Source of the DNA: Vesta saturnalis
Lineage: Eukaryota > Arthropoda > Insecta > Coleoptera > Lampyridae
Direction: 5' to 3'
DNA: 64,000 bases
NCBI GenBank assembly: GCA_036346205.1
Contig: JARFJB010001987.1
Coordinates: 127,001 to 191,000 of the forward strand
In this document: one piece after another, positions 35,045-46,770 of the stretch
Layout: each line of letters starts with the position of its first letter
Position numbering within the stretch: position 1 is the stretch's first letter
The notes under the pieces: model-generated
The model's input: only the letters and a program-made list of their open reading frames with translations
The model's database searches: none
Told to the model about the DNA's origin: nothing
Made by a program: the position numbers and the translations under genes

Positions 35045-35400
35045 TTATCTAATCTCTATAGTTTGGTTATTAATACCGGTAGCTTTTACACATTTCGGTA
35101 ATTGTGCACTTTGGGATAATACATTTGCTACTGTATCACTAATGAATGTAATTGTATCTACTAAGGCTTTCAAATTTTTGTTTTCTATTTTTACATTTAT
35201 AAATAGGCGGATATCAAAGGGGTTTTGTTTATTAATTTTCAACTTAATTTTTGAAGTTCCATCCCTTTCTATGGGAACTTCCGGAAGCGTATGAGCGCAG
35301 ATACCCAAACTGATTACATCTCCAACACTTTATATCATTATTCGGATTTGAATTATCTTGGGGGTACATGAGTGTTATAATTGTTGGGAGATTCTAAAAA
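35045..35400 (-). pseudogene. Gypsy zinc knuckle and protease region
   Basis: On the minus strand, near 35330, CWRCNQFGYLRS is a retroviral-type zinc knuckle with the last positions decayed. It is followed by KIKLKINKQNPFDIRLFINV and LKALVDTITFISDTVANVL. In the latter the protease motif DTGA has become DTIT, so the active site is altered. The reading frame is shifted between knuckle and protease. It lies just upstream of the RT part. Confidence 0.65.
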
Positions 35401-35899
35401 AACGGGGGATTAAACTTTATTACTGTGAAGGTTTTATTTTCGGTTTATTAAAAGTTGCGGTTTTATTTATTTTTATTTTTTTATTTAATAATTTTTCAAT
35501 TCGTAAATTTTCTTAAATTTCAACCTTCTGTTAAATGTTTTGAATCTATTAGTTTCATAACTTTCTTTTTTTTTTGTTTGGTTGGTTGTTTGATTTACCT
35601 TTTGCGTTTTAATGAATTGGCTTTCCGAGTTTTTTTTAATTTTAATTGACGGTTGTTGGAAGGTTTGGTATTTTTGTTTGTAATTTTATTATTTATTTTT
35701 TAAAATTTTATTCGAGGTATAATTTTCCCTTTTAATAAAAAAATTACGCATTCTATAACTTTTTTATATATTTATTTTTTAAGATGGGTTATTCTGTGGA
35801 TCGTTTCGAAAATATTTTTACGATTTTCTTTAGTTAAGAATGTAAATTTTTATGAAAAATTAATATCAAAATAATTGTTTATTTTTCTATATTTGGCCC

Positions 35900-37900
35900 T
35901 TTAAATTTTTATTGATTCGATCCCATTCCTTTTAAACCTTTAACCCTAGCCCTCTTCTGTTTTCCTTTTTAAATTAGTTGTTTTTTTTGAATTTGGTGTT
36001 TTACGAAATTCGTTTATAATTTTAGGTTTTATTTTTACCACTGTAGGTTTTAAGCGGGGGGTAAGGGTTATTTCCCTCCGGTTTGTAAAACACTTTTGGG
36101 TTAACACCTTTTCTTATTAACTAACGTTTCTTTTCTCTTTATCTTGGGTTTCGTTTCCATTATTTCCCATTATAGTGGATTTTTTCCCAATTTTTAAAAC
36201 ATGGTAAGTTTTTTTATTTTTTCTTAATTGTTTTTCCCTTAATGGTAAATTTTTTTTTTTTGGGTTTACGCCCTTAAATCGTATTTCCATTATATAAGAG
36301 TGGCCCCGGTATTAAGGGTGGTTTTTTCTTCAATTAAACTATAGGTTAAATAAGAAATTTACCCACGGTAATTTAAAAGAATCTAAATTTTGCATTTTGG
36401 TAAATTGAGGGGTATTTAAGTTTGTGAATTTTTTGGGGAAAACCCCGGTTTTCTTAATTGAAGGGTCAGGTTGAAATTTTTTGGGGTTTATTTTTTAAAC
36501 CCAAAAGTTTTTAAATTTATTTAACCGCATCTACTGATTTAAAACTTTATTCTATATACTGATTCTTTTATTTTACCCGGTTTTTCACACCTCCCTTCTC
36601 CCCTTGAAAATTTACAAGATTTAAAACTCTGACCTCCTTTGTAGGAGATTGTTTTTTTGTTTTAAAATTTTTTCCCTTCAAAATTTGTTTTCCAATTCCT
36701 TTAGATTCTTCCCATTTTTCGGTCTTTTGTTTTTAACAAATTTTTTTAACCCCTTTTGTTTTTCAAATTCTTTTGGCAATCCCCATTACCACCTTTGGTC
36801 TGTTTGTTCTTTTCTATTCACCTCTTTCAATATATTCACTCGAACACTTTATCCAACTTTTTGTGTTTTTAATTCCCGACCGCGTTTTGCCACAAGTTTA
36901 TCTTCCTTTTTAGGTCCATCCGCTTGCCTTTTTTCCCTGAAACCCACAGGGCGGCGAAATTTTTTTGTAAGAAATTTTTTTACCTTATTTAATTTTCTTG
37001 CCAACACTACCCACAGGCCCGGGGGCAAAAAGAGTTTACCCTAATTATTTTCAACCTGTCTTTAATTTACACTTAAAAAACTTTAAACTCTCCAGGCCGG
37101 TATCAAACCCAATTTACTCTTTCAAACCTAGGGCCTCCAAACTAAACTCATCTTTAACGGGACAAACAAAACACCAGCATACCAAACTTTAGCAGCACCA
37201 CCCAAAATACCCCCAAAAAGCAACTTCCCCGGCCAGAGCAGCCCTTTCCCTTGACGCCCACCTCGCAGCACGTTTGCCCGGGACAACCAAAACACCACCA
37301 CCACCACACCAACACCCCACCACCAACCCAAGGGCGAAAACACGCAAAGCGAAAAACTTGTAAACGCAAACAGAACGACGGTAGACCGTGAAAAAACGTT
37401 TTACAAACCAAAAACGTTTTGAAAAAATTATATTTAAAACAAAACCAAAAAACACTATAGGTTTCTCTTTTTAACCTACTCCTATCTAATCAATTTTGGA
37501 CTTCCCAAACCTTCTTTCCTTTTGAATATATTTTAAAATACACAACCATCATCTTTATATTAATTAAAGGTTAGGTTTTTTTTTAAACGTAAATCCCACC
37601 TTGTCTCAGGAAACATTTTAATCCCCATTTCCTTTAAAGCAAAAGGAGAAAAAACCACTACCGTTGCTTAACTCTCCAGTACGTAGAATGGACATTCGTG
37701 TAATTTAATGCCAATTCTAAACGGATGTAAATCTAAAGCCCTTTATGGTTTTTCCCAAGACGCCAGAAGCGCCCTTTGGTTTTGGAATTGCTCTCAACGT
37801 TGGGTAGAATCGGCATCTTGGGTGTTGAGTTTCCTTAACCAATAAACCCCGGGCTTTTTAAAATCAAACGCCTCTTTATGGTGATTTCTCCTAAGACCAG
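35900..37900. other. Homopolymer-rich stretch, probably poor sequence quality
   Basis: Runs of T, A, C and G of 4-10 bases are far more frequent than elsewhere, and recognisable fold-back sequence is present with many small indels. The long open frame at 36649-37044 is an artefact of this composition. I see no gene here. Confidence 0.5.
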
Positions 37901-38479
37901 CAGAGCCTTTAGTCTTTGCAATGCCCAGGGGCTATGTTGGTGTTTAGTAATACAACATCCGAAGATGTTCGATTCTAAACATTGACAGTAGCTTCACAAG
38001 ACCAAAGGCTAGCTGCGTTCTCGTTTCTCGTGTGTTTCGCTCTTTAAAGTGTAACTGTCATCGAGTGAATCTATAATGTATTCTCCTGTTTATGAGCCAA
38101 CATCAGCGGACATTGGTTACTGACTTGTTAATAAACTATTACAACATAACCGTTCAAGATAATGATGAAAGCGATGACGTGGTTGAGCTGGGTGTATCTC
38201 ACATCCAAGATGAGTTCGAAAGAAGAAGAGCGATGAGTAGGGAAGGGCAAATCTCAAAATCATGATGATGATGATGAGGACGACTCACGGTTCAAAGAAG
38301 AAGAAAACCGATAAAGCATGTTATTAAATAATAATGATGTATTGTTGTTTAATAATAATAATAATATATTTTCAAAACGTTAAGCTTTCCTTCGGTTTTG
38401 TTAATAAACCTGTTTTTTCTAGCGGTGCTCCACCGTCTTGATTCATGTTTGCAAGTTTACAAGTTTTCGTCGTTTGGTG

Positions 38480-38528
<49 letters not shown>

Positions 38529-38690
38529 GGGGGCGCATACGTGCGTGCGTAGCGTACGTAGGCGTGCGAACGCGCGTACGTGTGAGCGTGCGTGCGTGCG
38601 TCGTCGTACGAGCGTTCGCACGTGCGTGTGTACGTGCGAGCTGCGTGCGTGCGTGCGTGCGTAACGTGTGTCTTACGTGAGTGCGTGCGT
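38480..38690. repeat. GT and GCGT microsatellite in FB-C
   Basis: A (GT)n run of about 22 units followed by mixed GCGT/ACGT tetranucleotides. It is the mirror of the block at 31560-31831. Confidence 0.9.
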
Positions 38691-39290
38691 GTTTTCGTTT
38701 GATCCTCGTGCTAAAGCAGTGCTAGTCGATTGTATGTATGTTGTAGGCCCTATTGTGTTGACTAAGAGCTATAATTGGAAGCGTTGCTTGCTATACCCTG
38801 GCCGTGAGTTATGTTTAATTAGCTTTTTGACAGATGTATTTATTTATGATAAGATCAGGCTTCATAAAGTAATATAGAGGTGAACTAAAGTAAGTTTTGC
38901 TGCTACACGTATCACAGTATTGAAGATTCTGTTTATGTATTAGAAAACTATACAGCTTCGAAACAGAGTGCAGATAAAATTGAAGAAAGTGAATACGGTA
39001 CAACTTCGGCGAGCAGACTTAAAGGTTTTAAGTGTACAGCATTCCCAGAGCAGCGTTAAACCATTTAATTTAGACTAACCTCATGTCCATGTAATAATGT
39101 CTGATAAACTATTAGGTTTTAGCTTGCTTTATAGGTACAATATAATCGTTCAAGGTGAAGACGATGAGATGGTGTATCTCAAAATCTCGATGATGGTGAT
39201 ATCCATGAAATTTCAAATAAAATTAGATTACGTCACTCTTATTTTCAAATTAGAAATTTTTAAACGTTTAGTTGACATTCTATTATCATC

Positions 39291-40380
39291 TGATTAAAAC
39301 CACAAAGATGTATGGCAGAAGTGTTGAGATGTTGAAATCGACCCCAGCCACAATAAGAATGTGTTTTCGATTGTAGTCTATCAACTACCCAGACACGCAC
39401 CTCGACCGTGTGCATCGTAAACACGGACCTGCAGACAAACCAGACCACATTTTTAATCTACATTGAAAGTGAAAGTTGTTTGAGTTTCAAACTACTTGTT
39501 TCTAGGTTAACAATTTTCTCAAGGTAGAATGAGTATGCTGTTGTGAAATAATTTCTGTATAGATAAGTTAGTCTAAAGGTATTATAACATTTTTAATAAC
39601 ACGTTTTGTAAAACGTCTTATGTAATGATGGTTCCTTACAGATAAATTCTTTGTGTTTAAAACTGTTTCTTGTCTGGATGTAGATTTATAAACCTTCATG
39701 TTAATTATACTAGTACTTTTGAAATATCATTCGTATATAAGAATAAAAAGGTTTTAAACGATCTTCATCGTATACTTTAACAGTAAACCTTTTCAGATAG
39801 TTGATCACCCTATTAAAATGGCATTAGTTTATAGAATACGGGTGTAAATAAAAAAACGCTACATACTTGTGTTATAAACTAGTGGAGGTCGTTATTAATT
39901 CGTGTATAAGTTGAATGTAAAGGGTTACAACAAATAATACAGGTCCACTTACACATTTTATATATATTGAAACAATTACTTGAAATAAAACGGCATATCA
40001 ACTCTAATAATATTTTTAGAAATTATTTATAATTTGGTTTTAGATTATTAAATTAAAAAGTTATATAATTACACGGTAATTAGTAAACGTGAGCAAATTT
40101 CACAAAATGTTATGGAATTTTAAACATTCCAAACATTTAATATGGTTTTTAAAAACAATTTGTGTACAATGAATATTTTCAAACCATTTGGTTTTAAATA
40201 AATTTATAAAATAAAATTTAAAGGATAATATTTTTAAATATTTAATTGGTTTAAAAGAAAAATTGTATTTTTAATTAAATATTTTTTATTATAATTAAAA
40301 ATAAGGTAAAATTTTTTCTTAATTTTTCAATAAAATTTTTTTGTTTAAAATTTCTATAAATTATTGAATATTCGCTGTCT
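39291..40380. other. AT-rich inner part of the FB-C right arm
   Basis: No match to the FB-B arm was found by eye and no gene is visible. The segment from 40020 to 40350 is almost pure A and T. Confidence 0.4.
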
Positions 40381-40629
40381 CACACGCTCCGGACTGCACA
40401 TAATAAATCACTTCCGTCCTACACGTAAGTTAAAAAAATAATCGTGTGGAAATTATCCGGTCTCACACGTGGATGTATAAATAATAGGGTGAATAATTAC
40501 ACGTCCTCACACGTAGCGGTAATATAATATAGGGTGGAAATGCCAGGTTCTCACGTGGTAAATAGGGTGAAAACCGGTCTCACGTGGCTTGTGCAGTCAA
40601 AATCCAAGATGGGCCAAGGTCTTACTACT

Positions 40630-41237
40630 GGTAGGTGTTTGTGTTGTTTTAGGGTTAACTGGTAAAGAAGTAGCTTTTACACGTTTTCGTTTCCCTCTAC
40701 TGCTTATTTGTTGCCAGGGATTTTCCTTACTAGTTGTTTCTGGTTCCGAGTCTGAACATTCATACATATCTGTGTTAAAATTGGCATCATTTTCAGGACT
40801 TTGATAAAACGCATTTGATGTAGTAGGTGTGGCATATCGCCAGATCGTCGTGGTAAGGTTCAATAAATTTTGCGGTTGTAAGGTATTATTTACATTTGGA
40901 TGTTGTAGGAATTGAGAGTTTCCTATAGGAAATGGTTGTTGTTGATAACACAAATTGTTTTGCATGTAACTTGGAAATTGTGTGAAGTTGGGGTTTGGCG
41001 TGAACCACCTCCGTAGCCGGGGCCGCCCCAGGCAGGTAACATGGTATAATTTTTGTGTTCACTGTAATTTGTATATGTTATTTTAGACACGTAAATTTAA
41101 GTTATAAATAACAAATAAATAACAAACAGCGAGCAAGAAAGTTGAAATTGTACTTATCTAGAACGCCAGTGTAAGATTAGGCACTATCACTTGAGCGTCA
41201 GAAAGCAAGTCCGCATCGTCTCACTGCTCGCGGGCAA
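40630..41237 (-). pseudogene. 5' end of a second LINE with ORF1 start
   Basis: On the minus strand the segment from 41237 begins a 5'-UTR-like stretch after gag sequence, then ATG at 41042 starts MLPAWGGPGYGG. After a one-base shift the frame continues as PNPNFTQFPSYMQNNLCYQQ and ends with ENPWQQISSRGKRKRVK, a basic segment typical of LINE ORF1 proteins. It is cut off at 40630 by fold-back FB-C. Its 3' part was not found. The LINE assignment rests on layout and the basic tail, so it is tentative. Confidence 0.45.
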
Positions 41238-42577
41238 CCTTGGGGTACATGATTGTTATAATTGTTGGGAGAGTAGTCTAAATTTTTAATACGCGACGGT
41301 GAAGACTTGGTTCTATTATTAGTACTGCTACTTTGTGGACGGTTATTATTTTTTATTGCGGGTTATTTATTAAAATATTGTGTTTGGGTTGGTTTATTTT
41401 GATGTACTACATTTTGATTTCTAGGTAATCTTTACTTACGGCATTGCTATAATTTCTAACTTTTCAGTTCGAAATTGTTTATTTGTATTGAAACGTTGGT
41501 TGCTATTGCGGTTCATGTCTATTTTACGTTTTATAATTATTTAGAATATTGGCATTATCTACCGACGGATTCTTTTTATTAATATTACATTTCATTATAA
41601 TTGACGGTGTTGTGGAACGGATTACTTATTCTCTGAATATGTCTGTTTATCCGAATTTTCATTTACATATAGAATATTATTTGAACTTGCTAAATTCCCC
41701 ATATTAATACTATCAGAGCTGTAATTATTATTCCACGGTACATTTAAATAACTCGAATTACCTGCATTTCTACTAAACTTTGTATTTCCACTATAATATC
41801 TATCAGGCGCACAAAACGGATTGGGTGTGTTACTGTAATATTGATTGGTGCTTATATACGGTCGCGGCCTAAATGGGTTGTTCTGACTCAATTGACGGTA
41901 CGGGTTTCTCCTATTAGTCATTTGAAATTCGTTATTGAATGACATTATTATTTTGTATAGTTAACTTTTGCAATTCTTCCTGTACTAACTCAAAATCCCT
42001 GCATAATTTTAATAATTCATTGACAGAATTGAATTGGTTTCTTTTAATGTTTAATCTATATGGTGGTAATAAATTTTTATATACAAAATAAAGTTCTTTT
42101 TCCTTACTAAAATTTCCAGCTATTCTGATTAAAGTCTGGAATTTTGTGAGATAAACCCCAGCGTTTCGGACGGTAATTGTTTGGTTTCGTTAATTACAAA
42201 GTCTATGTTTACATCATAATTTACAGGGAAGTAAAAGTCTTTAAAATCGGCAGTAAAATCGTGATAGTTGTTCCAATTTGGACTATTATTTCTAAACCAA
42301 AGTAACGCATTATCAGTAAAAATTTCAGGTAGTGCTAATAATACCTTATGTAACGGTATATCATGAGATTCACTCACCTCTCCTAGCCTTTCTAGAAGTG
42401 AGATGGGTACCCCTCGCAACTGAAGGAGATGTTCCAATCTTTGACCTGCATCTTTGGTTGAGGCCTATATTGGTAATTTAACGGTGTTGTCTTTGTAACT
42501 GGTACTTGGTTGTTGTTAGTGGTTGTATAAAACACTGAGTCATTACAATTTAACGGATATTGTTTAACACTTACCAC
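41238..42577 (-). pseudogene. Gypsy gag (capsid) region, broken
   Basis: On the minus strand (42437-42129) the reading EHLLQLRGVPISLLERLGEV, HKVLLALPEIFTDNALLWF and FTADFKDFYFPVNYDVNID follows the capsid pattern of Gypsy elements (leader helices, then ALLWFRN and F...F.P). Then NFSKEKELYFVYKNLLPPYR and VNELLKLCRDFELV (about 42110-41980) are the C-terminal capsid domain. An Asn/Tyr-rich tail (41945-41622) and a segment matching the region before the zinc knuckle follow. Stops and shifts separate the blocks. Confidence 0.7.
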
Positions 42578-42895
42578 ATGTAAACACGGTTCACTTAAAA
42601 CGCGTAATACCTTCTTGGTCGGTGGTGACAGTTGTAGTGGGGATGGGCGGTTGTAAGTTTACTAGCTGCGGTAGAGGGACCGTCTTCCCTCCCTTATAAA
42701 CATGGATATCCTTTTGCGCAGGTCGACCACAGTTACGGTCGGCAACAATGCGAATTTTATGGCCTCCTGCTGCATCTTCTGGTTCCGCGTCGGTATTGGA
42801 TACGGAATTGCCCCAAACATTGTTCTTCGTCGAATATCTATAAAATTTATTGGTTTCTACGCAAAATTCAATTATTTTGCTTGGACGCCAATTTC

Positions 42896-43735
42896 TGTAA
42901 TAGGCTTTTTGCTGGGGCAGGTGAGCTCGCCCCAAACGAAGTCCAAATAACACCTGATTTGAAAATGTAATTTATTTTTATACTTATAAAGTATGGAATG
43001 GTTAATTTTATTGTTCTTTCCGGGGTCGCTCCTGTGCGGCTGCCGGAAAAGGGGCACTTCAGGCGAATAAAACGGACTCGGGCACCACCCAAGGAAATAG
43101 CGACGTACAGGTGTTCCTTAGAACCAACTCTGGACAGCTCGATTTCCAAACAGGCGGCCCGTGCGATTTCAGATGTCTCTAAATCAAAATTAATACGGAC
43201 GGAGGAGGATACAGTACACATGGTCACAATTCGCTTCGAAAAATGAAATAATTCTTTCGCCAATCGTGGATGATGGATGATTAAGTTTCGGTTGATAACC
43301 ACACGCTATTTCAGCGTTCAATTATAACGGTTAAGATCAAAATCGCGGATCAACGTGTTAACACAAATTGATTAATACTCTTACAACAATCTAAATCGCG
43401 TAAACCTATTTTTAATATTTACTCTCCAAGCATCATGTTTAGGATCAACGTGAACTTGCGCTTGGTTACACTAGCATGAAGCAACAAAAAAGCGTTCTCG
43501 GCGTGCGGGTTGTTTTATTTAATTAAAAATCAACTAACGCTCTGGCGTCTTTGGCAACAATTAAAATGGAATTATAAATCATAAATACAGAATTCTCGCA
43601 CTTTTGTTTGAAATCTAAATTTATGTAACTGATGTCTGTATAGGACGGCGTTTTTATTTTCAAATTTCAATCCGAATTTTAATTCAAAGTGTTTTTTCGG
43701 TGGCCAGGAACACTTAAAAAAAACGATTCTTTACA
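42896..43735 (-). repeat. Right (5') LTR of the Gypsy-like element
   Basis: An 840-bp repeat with TGTAAT at the left border and TTTACA at the right, so it has TG...CA ends in its own orientation. It matches the left copy at 15802-16557. Directly inside it (42892-42870, minus strand) is GAAATTGGCGTCCAAGC, a plausible primer binding site. TTTG follows at 43736 and fold-back FB-A sequence resumes. Confidence 0.65.
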
Positions 43736-44079
43736 TTTGATGGAATTTTCACCCTAATTAGCGCCCTCTTGGTTGTGTTAGGAACCTTTTTGTCAGCTCA
43801 CTCCTTTTTAATGGCTTCTTTTCGGGGGCCATTTTCAGCCCCTTGATGGAATTTTCACCCTAATTAAGACCCTTCTGATTGCATTAAGAGCCTTTGTGGC
43901 AGTTCAGTCCCTGGAAGGTAGACAAATGCGTGCGTATACAATGATATGATTGGTGGTCTTAAGGACAACCCCTTTTACCTGATTAGTTTCTGATTGGTTC
44001 TTAGCCCCACCCAGCTTCTAAGCTCTGATTAGAGGCTTAAGGCTCTGCAATGGTTACGGTGGAAAATTTGAAAATATTG

Positions 44080-45640
44080 TAATAAGGGGCCCTAATGCTA
44101 CCTCATAAGACAGCTATAAGAACTTGTGTTAGGTCTGCGTCCTGTCGTGGCCCCCTTGGCTGGAAATTGTATTATAATAAGGAAGCTCTAATGCTATCTC
44201 ATAACAGAGCTATAAGAACTTGTGCCAGGTCTGCGTGCCCTTGTTGCGAAACTTGAATTTGCTTGTAGGGTCATCTAGTGGTATATGGGCTAATGAATAT
44301 TTTTTCTGTAATAAAGGTAGCGTTACTTAACGGTAATCCCAATTAGGGAGTGTTGTGGCCACATCTATGAGGAGAGATTTTGAACTTGTATTATAATAAA
44401 GGGCCTATTGATTACTTATAATACAGACATAGGGCTTCGCAAGCAGCTTTCTGGTCTTAGCCCGCGGTACTTCGGTGGGAAATTTGAATTTGTATTGAAG
44501 TGTTTACATTCTGATTACTTATTGCGAGAAATTTGAACTTGTATTCTAATAAATGGGCCTAATTCTAGCTTATAAGACAGGTATAAGGCCTCGGAATTCG
44601 CTCTTGGGGCTTAGACCCCTGTCCCCCTAGGTGTAAAATCTGAATTTGCTAATAGCACCATCTACTTGTGTATAGACTAACGAATGTTTTCTGCAATATA
44701 GCTGGCGCCACCTATCGGTATATTTTAAAAGTGCCCTGTAATGGTTATAGTGGAGAATTTGAAACAAGGTGTCTAAGACTAGCGTTTAATGTAAGACGTG
44801 TGCATCTGGGTCTCAAATAGGTAAAATTTTGCGACGCGAGGCTATCGACGAAGACTGTTTCGACGACCCCCACTCAAACCCTTCCGAATATAACCGAGAT
44901 TGTAGGGCGACGCAAATTGTTCTCGGGTCTTCGCTCCTTGTCGTGATGGAAACTTGTTCGTGGGCCTTCGTGTATTGTCGTGGTACTCTTGGCGGAAAAT
45001 TTGAATTTGTATTATAATAAGTGGGCCTAATGCTAACTTGTAAGACAGGTGTAGGGCTGCGCAACTTGCTCTCGGGGCTTAACCCCTTATCCAGGCCCCA
45101 TTGGCGGTAAATTTAAATTTGTGTTTAAGTCTCTGCAAGTTATGGTTGGAAATATGAATTTGTATTGTAATGAGTATAATGCTAACTTGTAAGACAGATG
45201 TAGGGCTTAACAACTTACTTTCAGGCTCTCGTCCCTGGACCAAAAATTGGAATTTGTTTGTGGCGCCATCTATGAGGGGAAATTTGTATTTATGTGTTTA
45301 CATTCTGATTACTTATTGCGAGAAATCTGAACTTGTATTTTAATAAGGGGCCAATTACTAACTTATAAGAGAGACAGACATAGGAACCTGTGTTGGGGCC
45401 TGCTCCCTTCTATCGTGGCCACTTGTTGGGAAATTTGAATTTGTGCCGTCATCTAGTTGTCTATGAACCAATGAATATTTTCTGTAATAAAGGTGGCACC
45501 ATCTAGCATTATATTTCTGGGATTAATCAGGGTTTTGTTTGTGGCACCATCTAGTGGTATATTTTTAAACTAGCGAATGTTTTCTGTAATAGAGGCGGCG
45601 CCGCCTAACACTATATTTCTGGGACTAATTTTCAAACAAA
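44080..45640. repeat. Tandem repeats of FB-A left arm
   Basis: At least seven diverged units of roughly 100-200 bp share TATTATAATAAGGGGCCTAAT, TAACTTATAAGACAG and GGGCTTCGCAACTTGCTCTC phrases (each at most 20 bases here). They lie near 44091, 44171, 44393, 44546, 45016, 45160 and 45340. A second phrase, GCACCATCTAGTGGTAT followed by CTAATGAATATTTTCTG, alternates with them. The right arm has only about three units, so the two arms differ in copy number. Confidence 0.7.
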
Positions 45641-46168
45641 CAAATCAATGAATCACATCAAATCAAACTAATCAAATCAATTACAGATAAATCCCAAACA
45701 AGTCATTTTCGATCAAATCAATCAGATCAATCTCAATCAATCAATCAACCAAATCAATTTCAATCAATCAAATCATAACTTACAGCTTGCGCAAACTAGC
45801 TTACAGTTCAAAAATAATGATTGGACTAACTTACACTTTGCTAAAACTAACCAACCACAATTCAAAAATACCAAATTGATTTAACTTAATCATACAAAAT
45901 CAGCTCTCAATTCAAAAAATAGCAGTATGATTTAACTTATAGCGTACAAAAGAAGCCCAATCTCACACTTACAGTAATTAGCCGTCTACCTGCCCTTTCG
46001 CATTAACTACAGCATTGTTAGTGCAGGTTCGAACGCCGTTAGTTTATTAATAAAGATTGAAGGAAAGCTTAGCGTTTGAAAATATATTATAAACAACAAT
46101 ACATCAGTTATTTAATCACATCTTCATCGATCTTCTTCTTCTTCAACCGTGATTCGTCGCTATCGTCA

Positions 46169-46363
46169 TCATAGTTTTTGAGACTCATCCTTCTCCTCTA
46201 CCTCTTTGCTTTTCTTCCTCTTCTGTGAAACATCACCATCATCTTGTATGTGAGATACATTCTTCTGTTCTACGCCATCGTTTCCATCATCATCTTGAAC
46301 GGTTATGTTGTAATAGTTTATTAACAAGACGGTAAAATCTCTAATGTCCGCTGATGTCGGCAT
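46169..46363 (-). CDS. Small ORF in the fold-back centre, unknown function
   Basis: A 64-codon open frame begins MPTSADIRDFTVLLINYYNI, then has an acidic stretch (VQDDDGNDGVE), a basic cluster (KRKKSKEVEEK) and ends DESQKL. AATAAA-like signals follow within about 100 bp. Decayed relatives in the same position occur in FB-B (about 32400-32220 and 31110-31000, minus) and FB-C (about 38090-38300 and 39090-39290, plus), all with a Y-N-I-x-V-Q core. It may be the last exon of a lost element gene. No family is recognised. Confidence 0.35.
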   Translation of the reverse strand: MPTSADIRDFTVLLINYYNITVQDDDGNDGVEQKNVSHIQDDGDVSQKRKKSKEVEEKDESQKL

Positions 46364-46539
46364 AAACAGGAGAATACATTATAGTAATGCTCACTCGATG
46401 ACGATTACACTTTAAAGAGCGGAACTCGCGAGTAACGAGAATGTTACCGGCCTTGGGCCTTGTACGCGGGCGCACTCGTCAATGTTCGGATAGAATCGAT
46501 TATCTTCGGGGAAGTTTGGAGTGGGGATCGCCGAAACAG

Positions 46540-46770
46540 GCTTCGCAGCCGTCTTAGGAGAAACTACCTTTGCCAAAAAAAGGAGTTTAGATGTATAAAC
46601 ATGCCCCTAGGGAAGATAGAGCGTGGGTACGGAAACAAGAAGCGTACACTAATTAGTCCCGCCTCACGTCTTAGGTTAGGTCAATACACGTACAATATTA
46701 GGCCAGATTAATAAATGCACGGTTTAGGTTAGGTTAGGTCAATACTCACGCGTGCCTGTAGTTAGCAATA
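46540..46770. other. Junction between FB-A centre and right arm
   Basis: Holds the half palindrome GCCGTCTTAGGAGAAA (46552) and then sequence with two TTAGGTTAGGT phrases before the right arm begins. No gene is seen. Confidence 0.4.

Larger units (their letters stand above)
35401..40629. mobile_element. Fold-back element FB-C (left border uncertain)
   Basis: The right end at 40629 reads ...TTACTACT, which is AGTAGTAAG on the other strand, with GATGG and CACGTGG-type subterminal repeats (40381-40620). From 37900 to about 39290 the sequence is the reverse complement of FB-B 30940-32650, and 37320-37900 is a damaged forward copy of 32060-32650, so the axis is near 37900. The left arm (about 35.9-37.9 kb) is distorted by long homopolymers and cannot be aligned by eye. 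The left border lies somewhere after 35400. The element interrupts the LINE start at 40630-41237. Confidence 0.55.
15802..43735 (-). mobile_element. Gypsy-like LTR retrotransposon split by many insertions
   Basis: Read on the minus strand the order is LTR (43735-42896), primer site, gag, zinc knuckle, protease, RT, RNase H, integrase, then a partial LTR (16557-15802). The outer boundaries TGTAAT... and ...TTTACA give TG...CA ends. CTTG (15798-15801) and TTTG (43736-43739) flank the ends, and the fold-back sequence reads continuously across this gap. The internal region is broken by fold-back FB-B, fold-back FB-C, a LINE 5' end and probably the elements at 17-26 kb. A duplicated gag-end segment (about 35360-35400 and 41237-41280) means that two related copies or an assembly artefact cannot be ruled out. 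Confidence 0.55.

Noticed and set aside
36649..37044. 131-codon open frame rich in Phe
   Set aside because: It lies in the homopolymer-distorted arm of FB-C and has no domain; most likely a sequence-quality artefact.
46020..46060. tRNA T-arm-like GGTTCGAAC
   Set aside because: No acceptor, D-arm or anticodon structure surrounds it.
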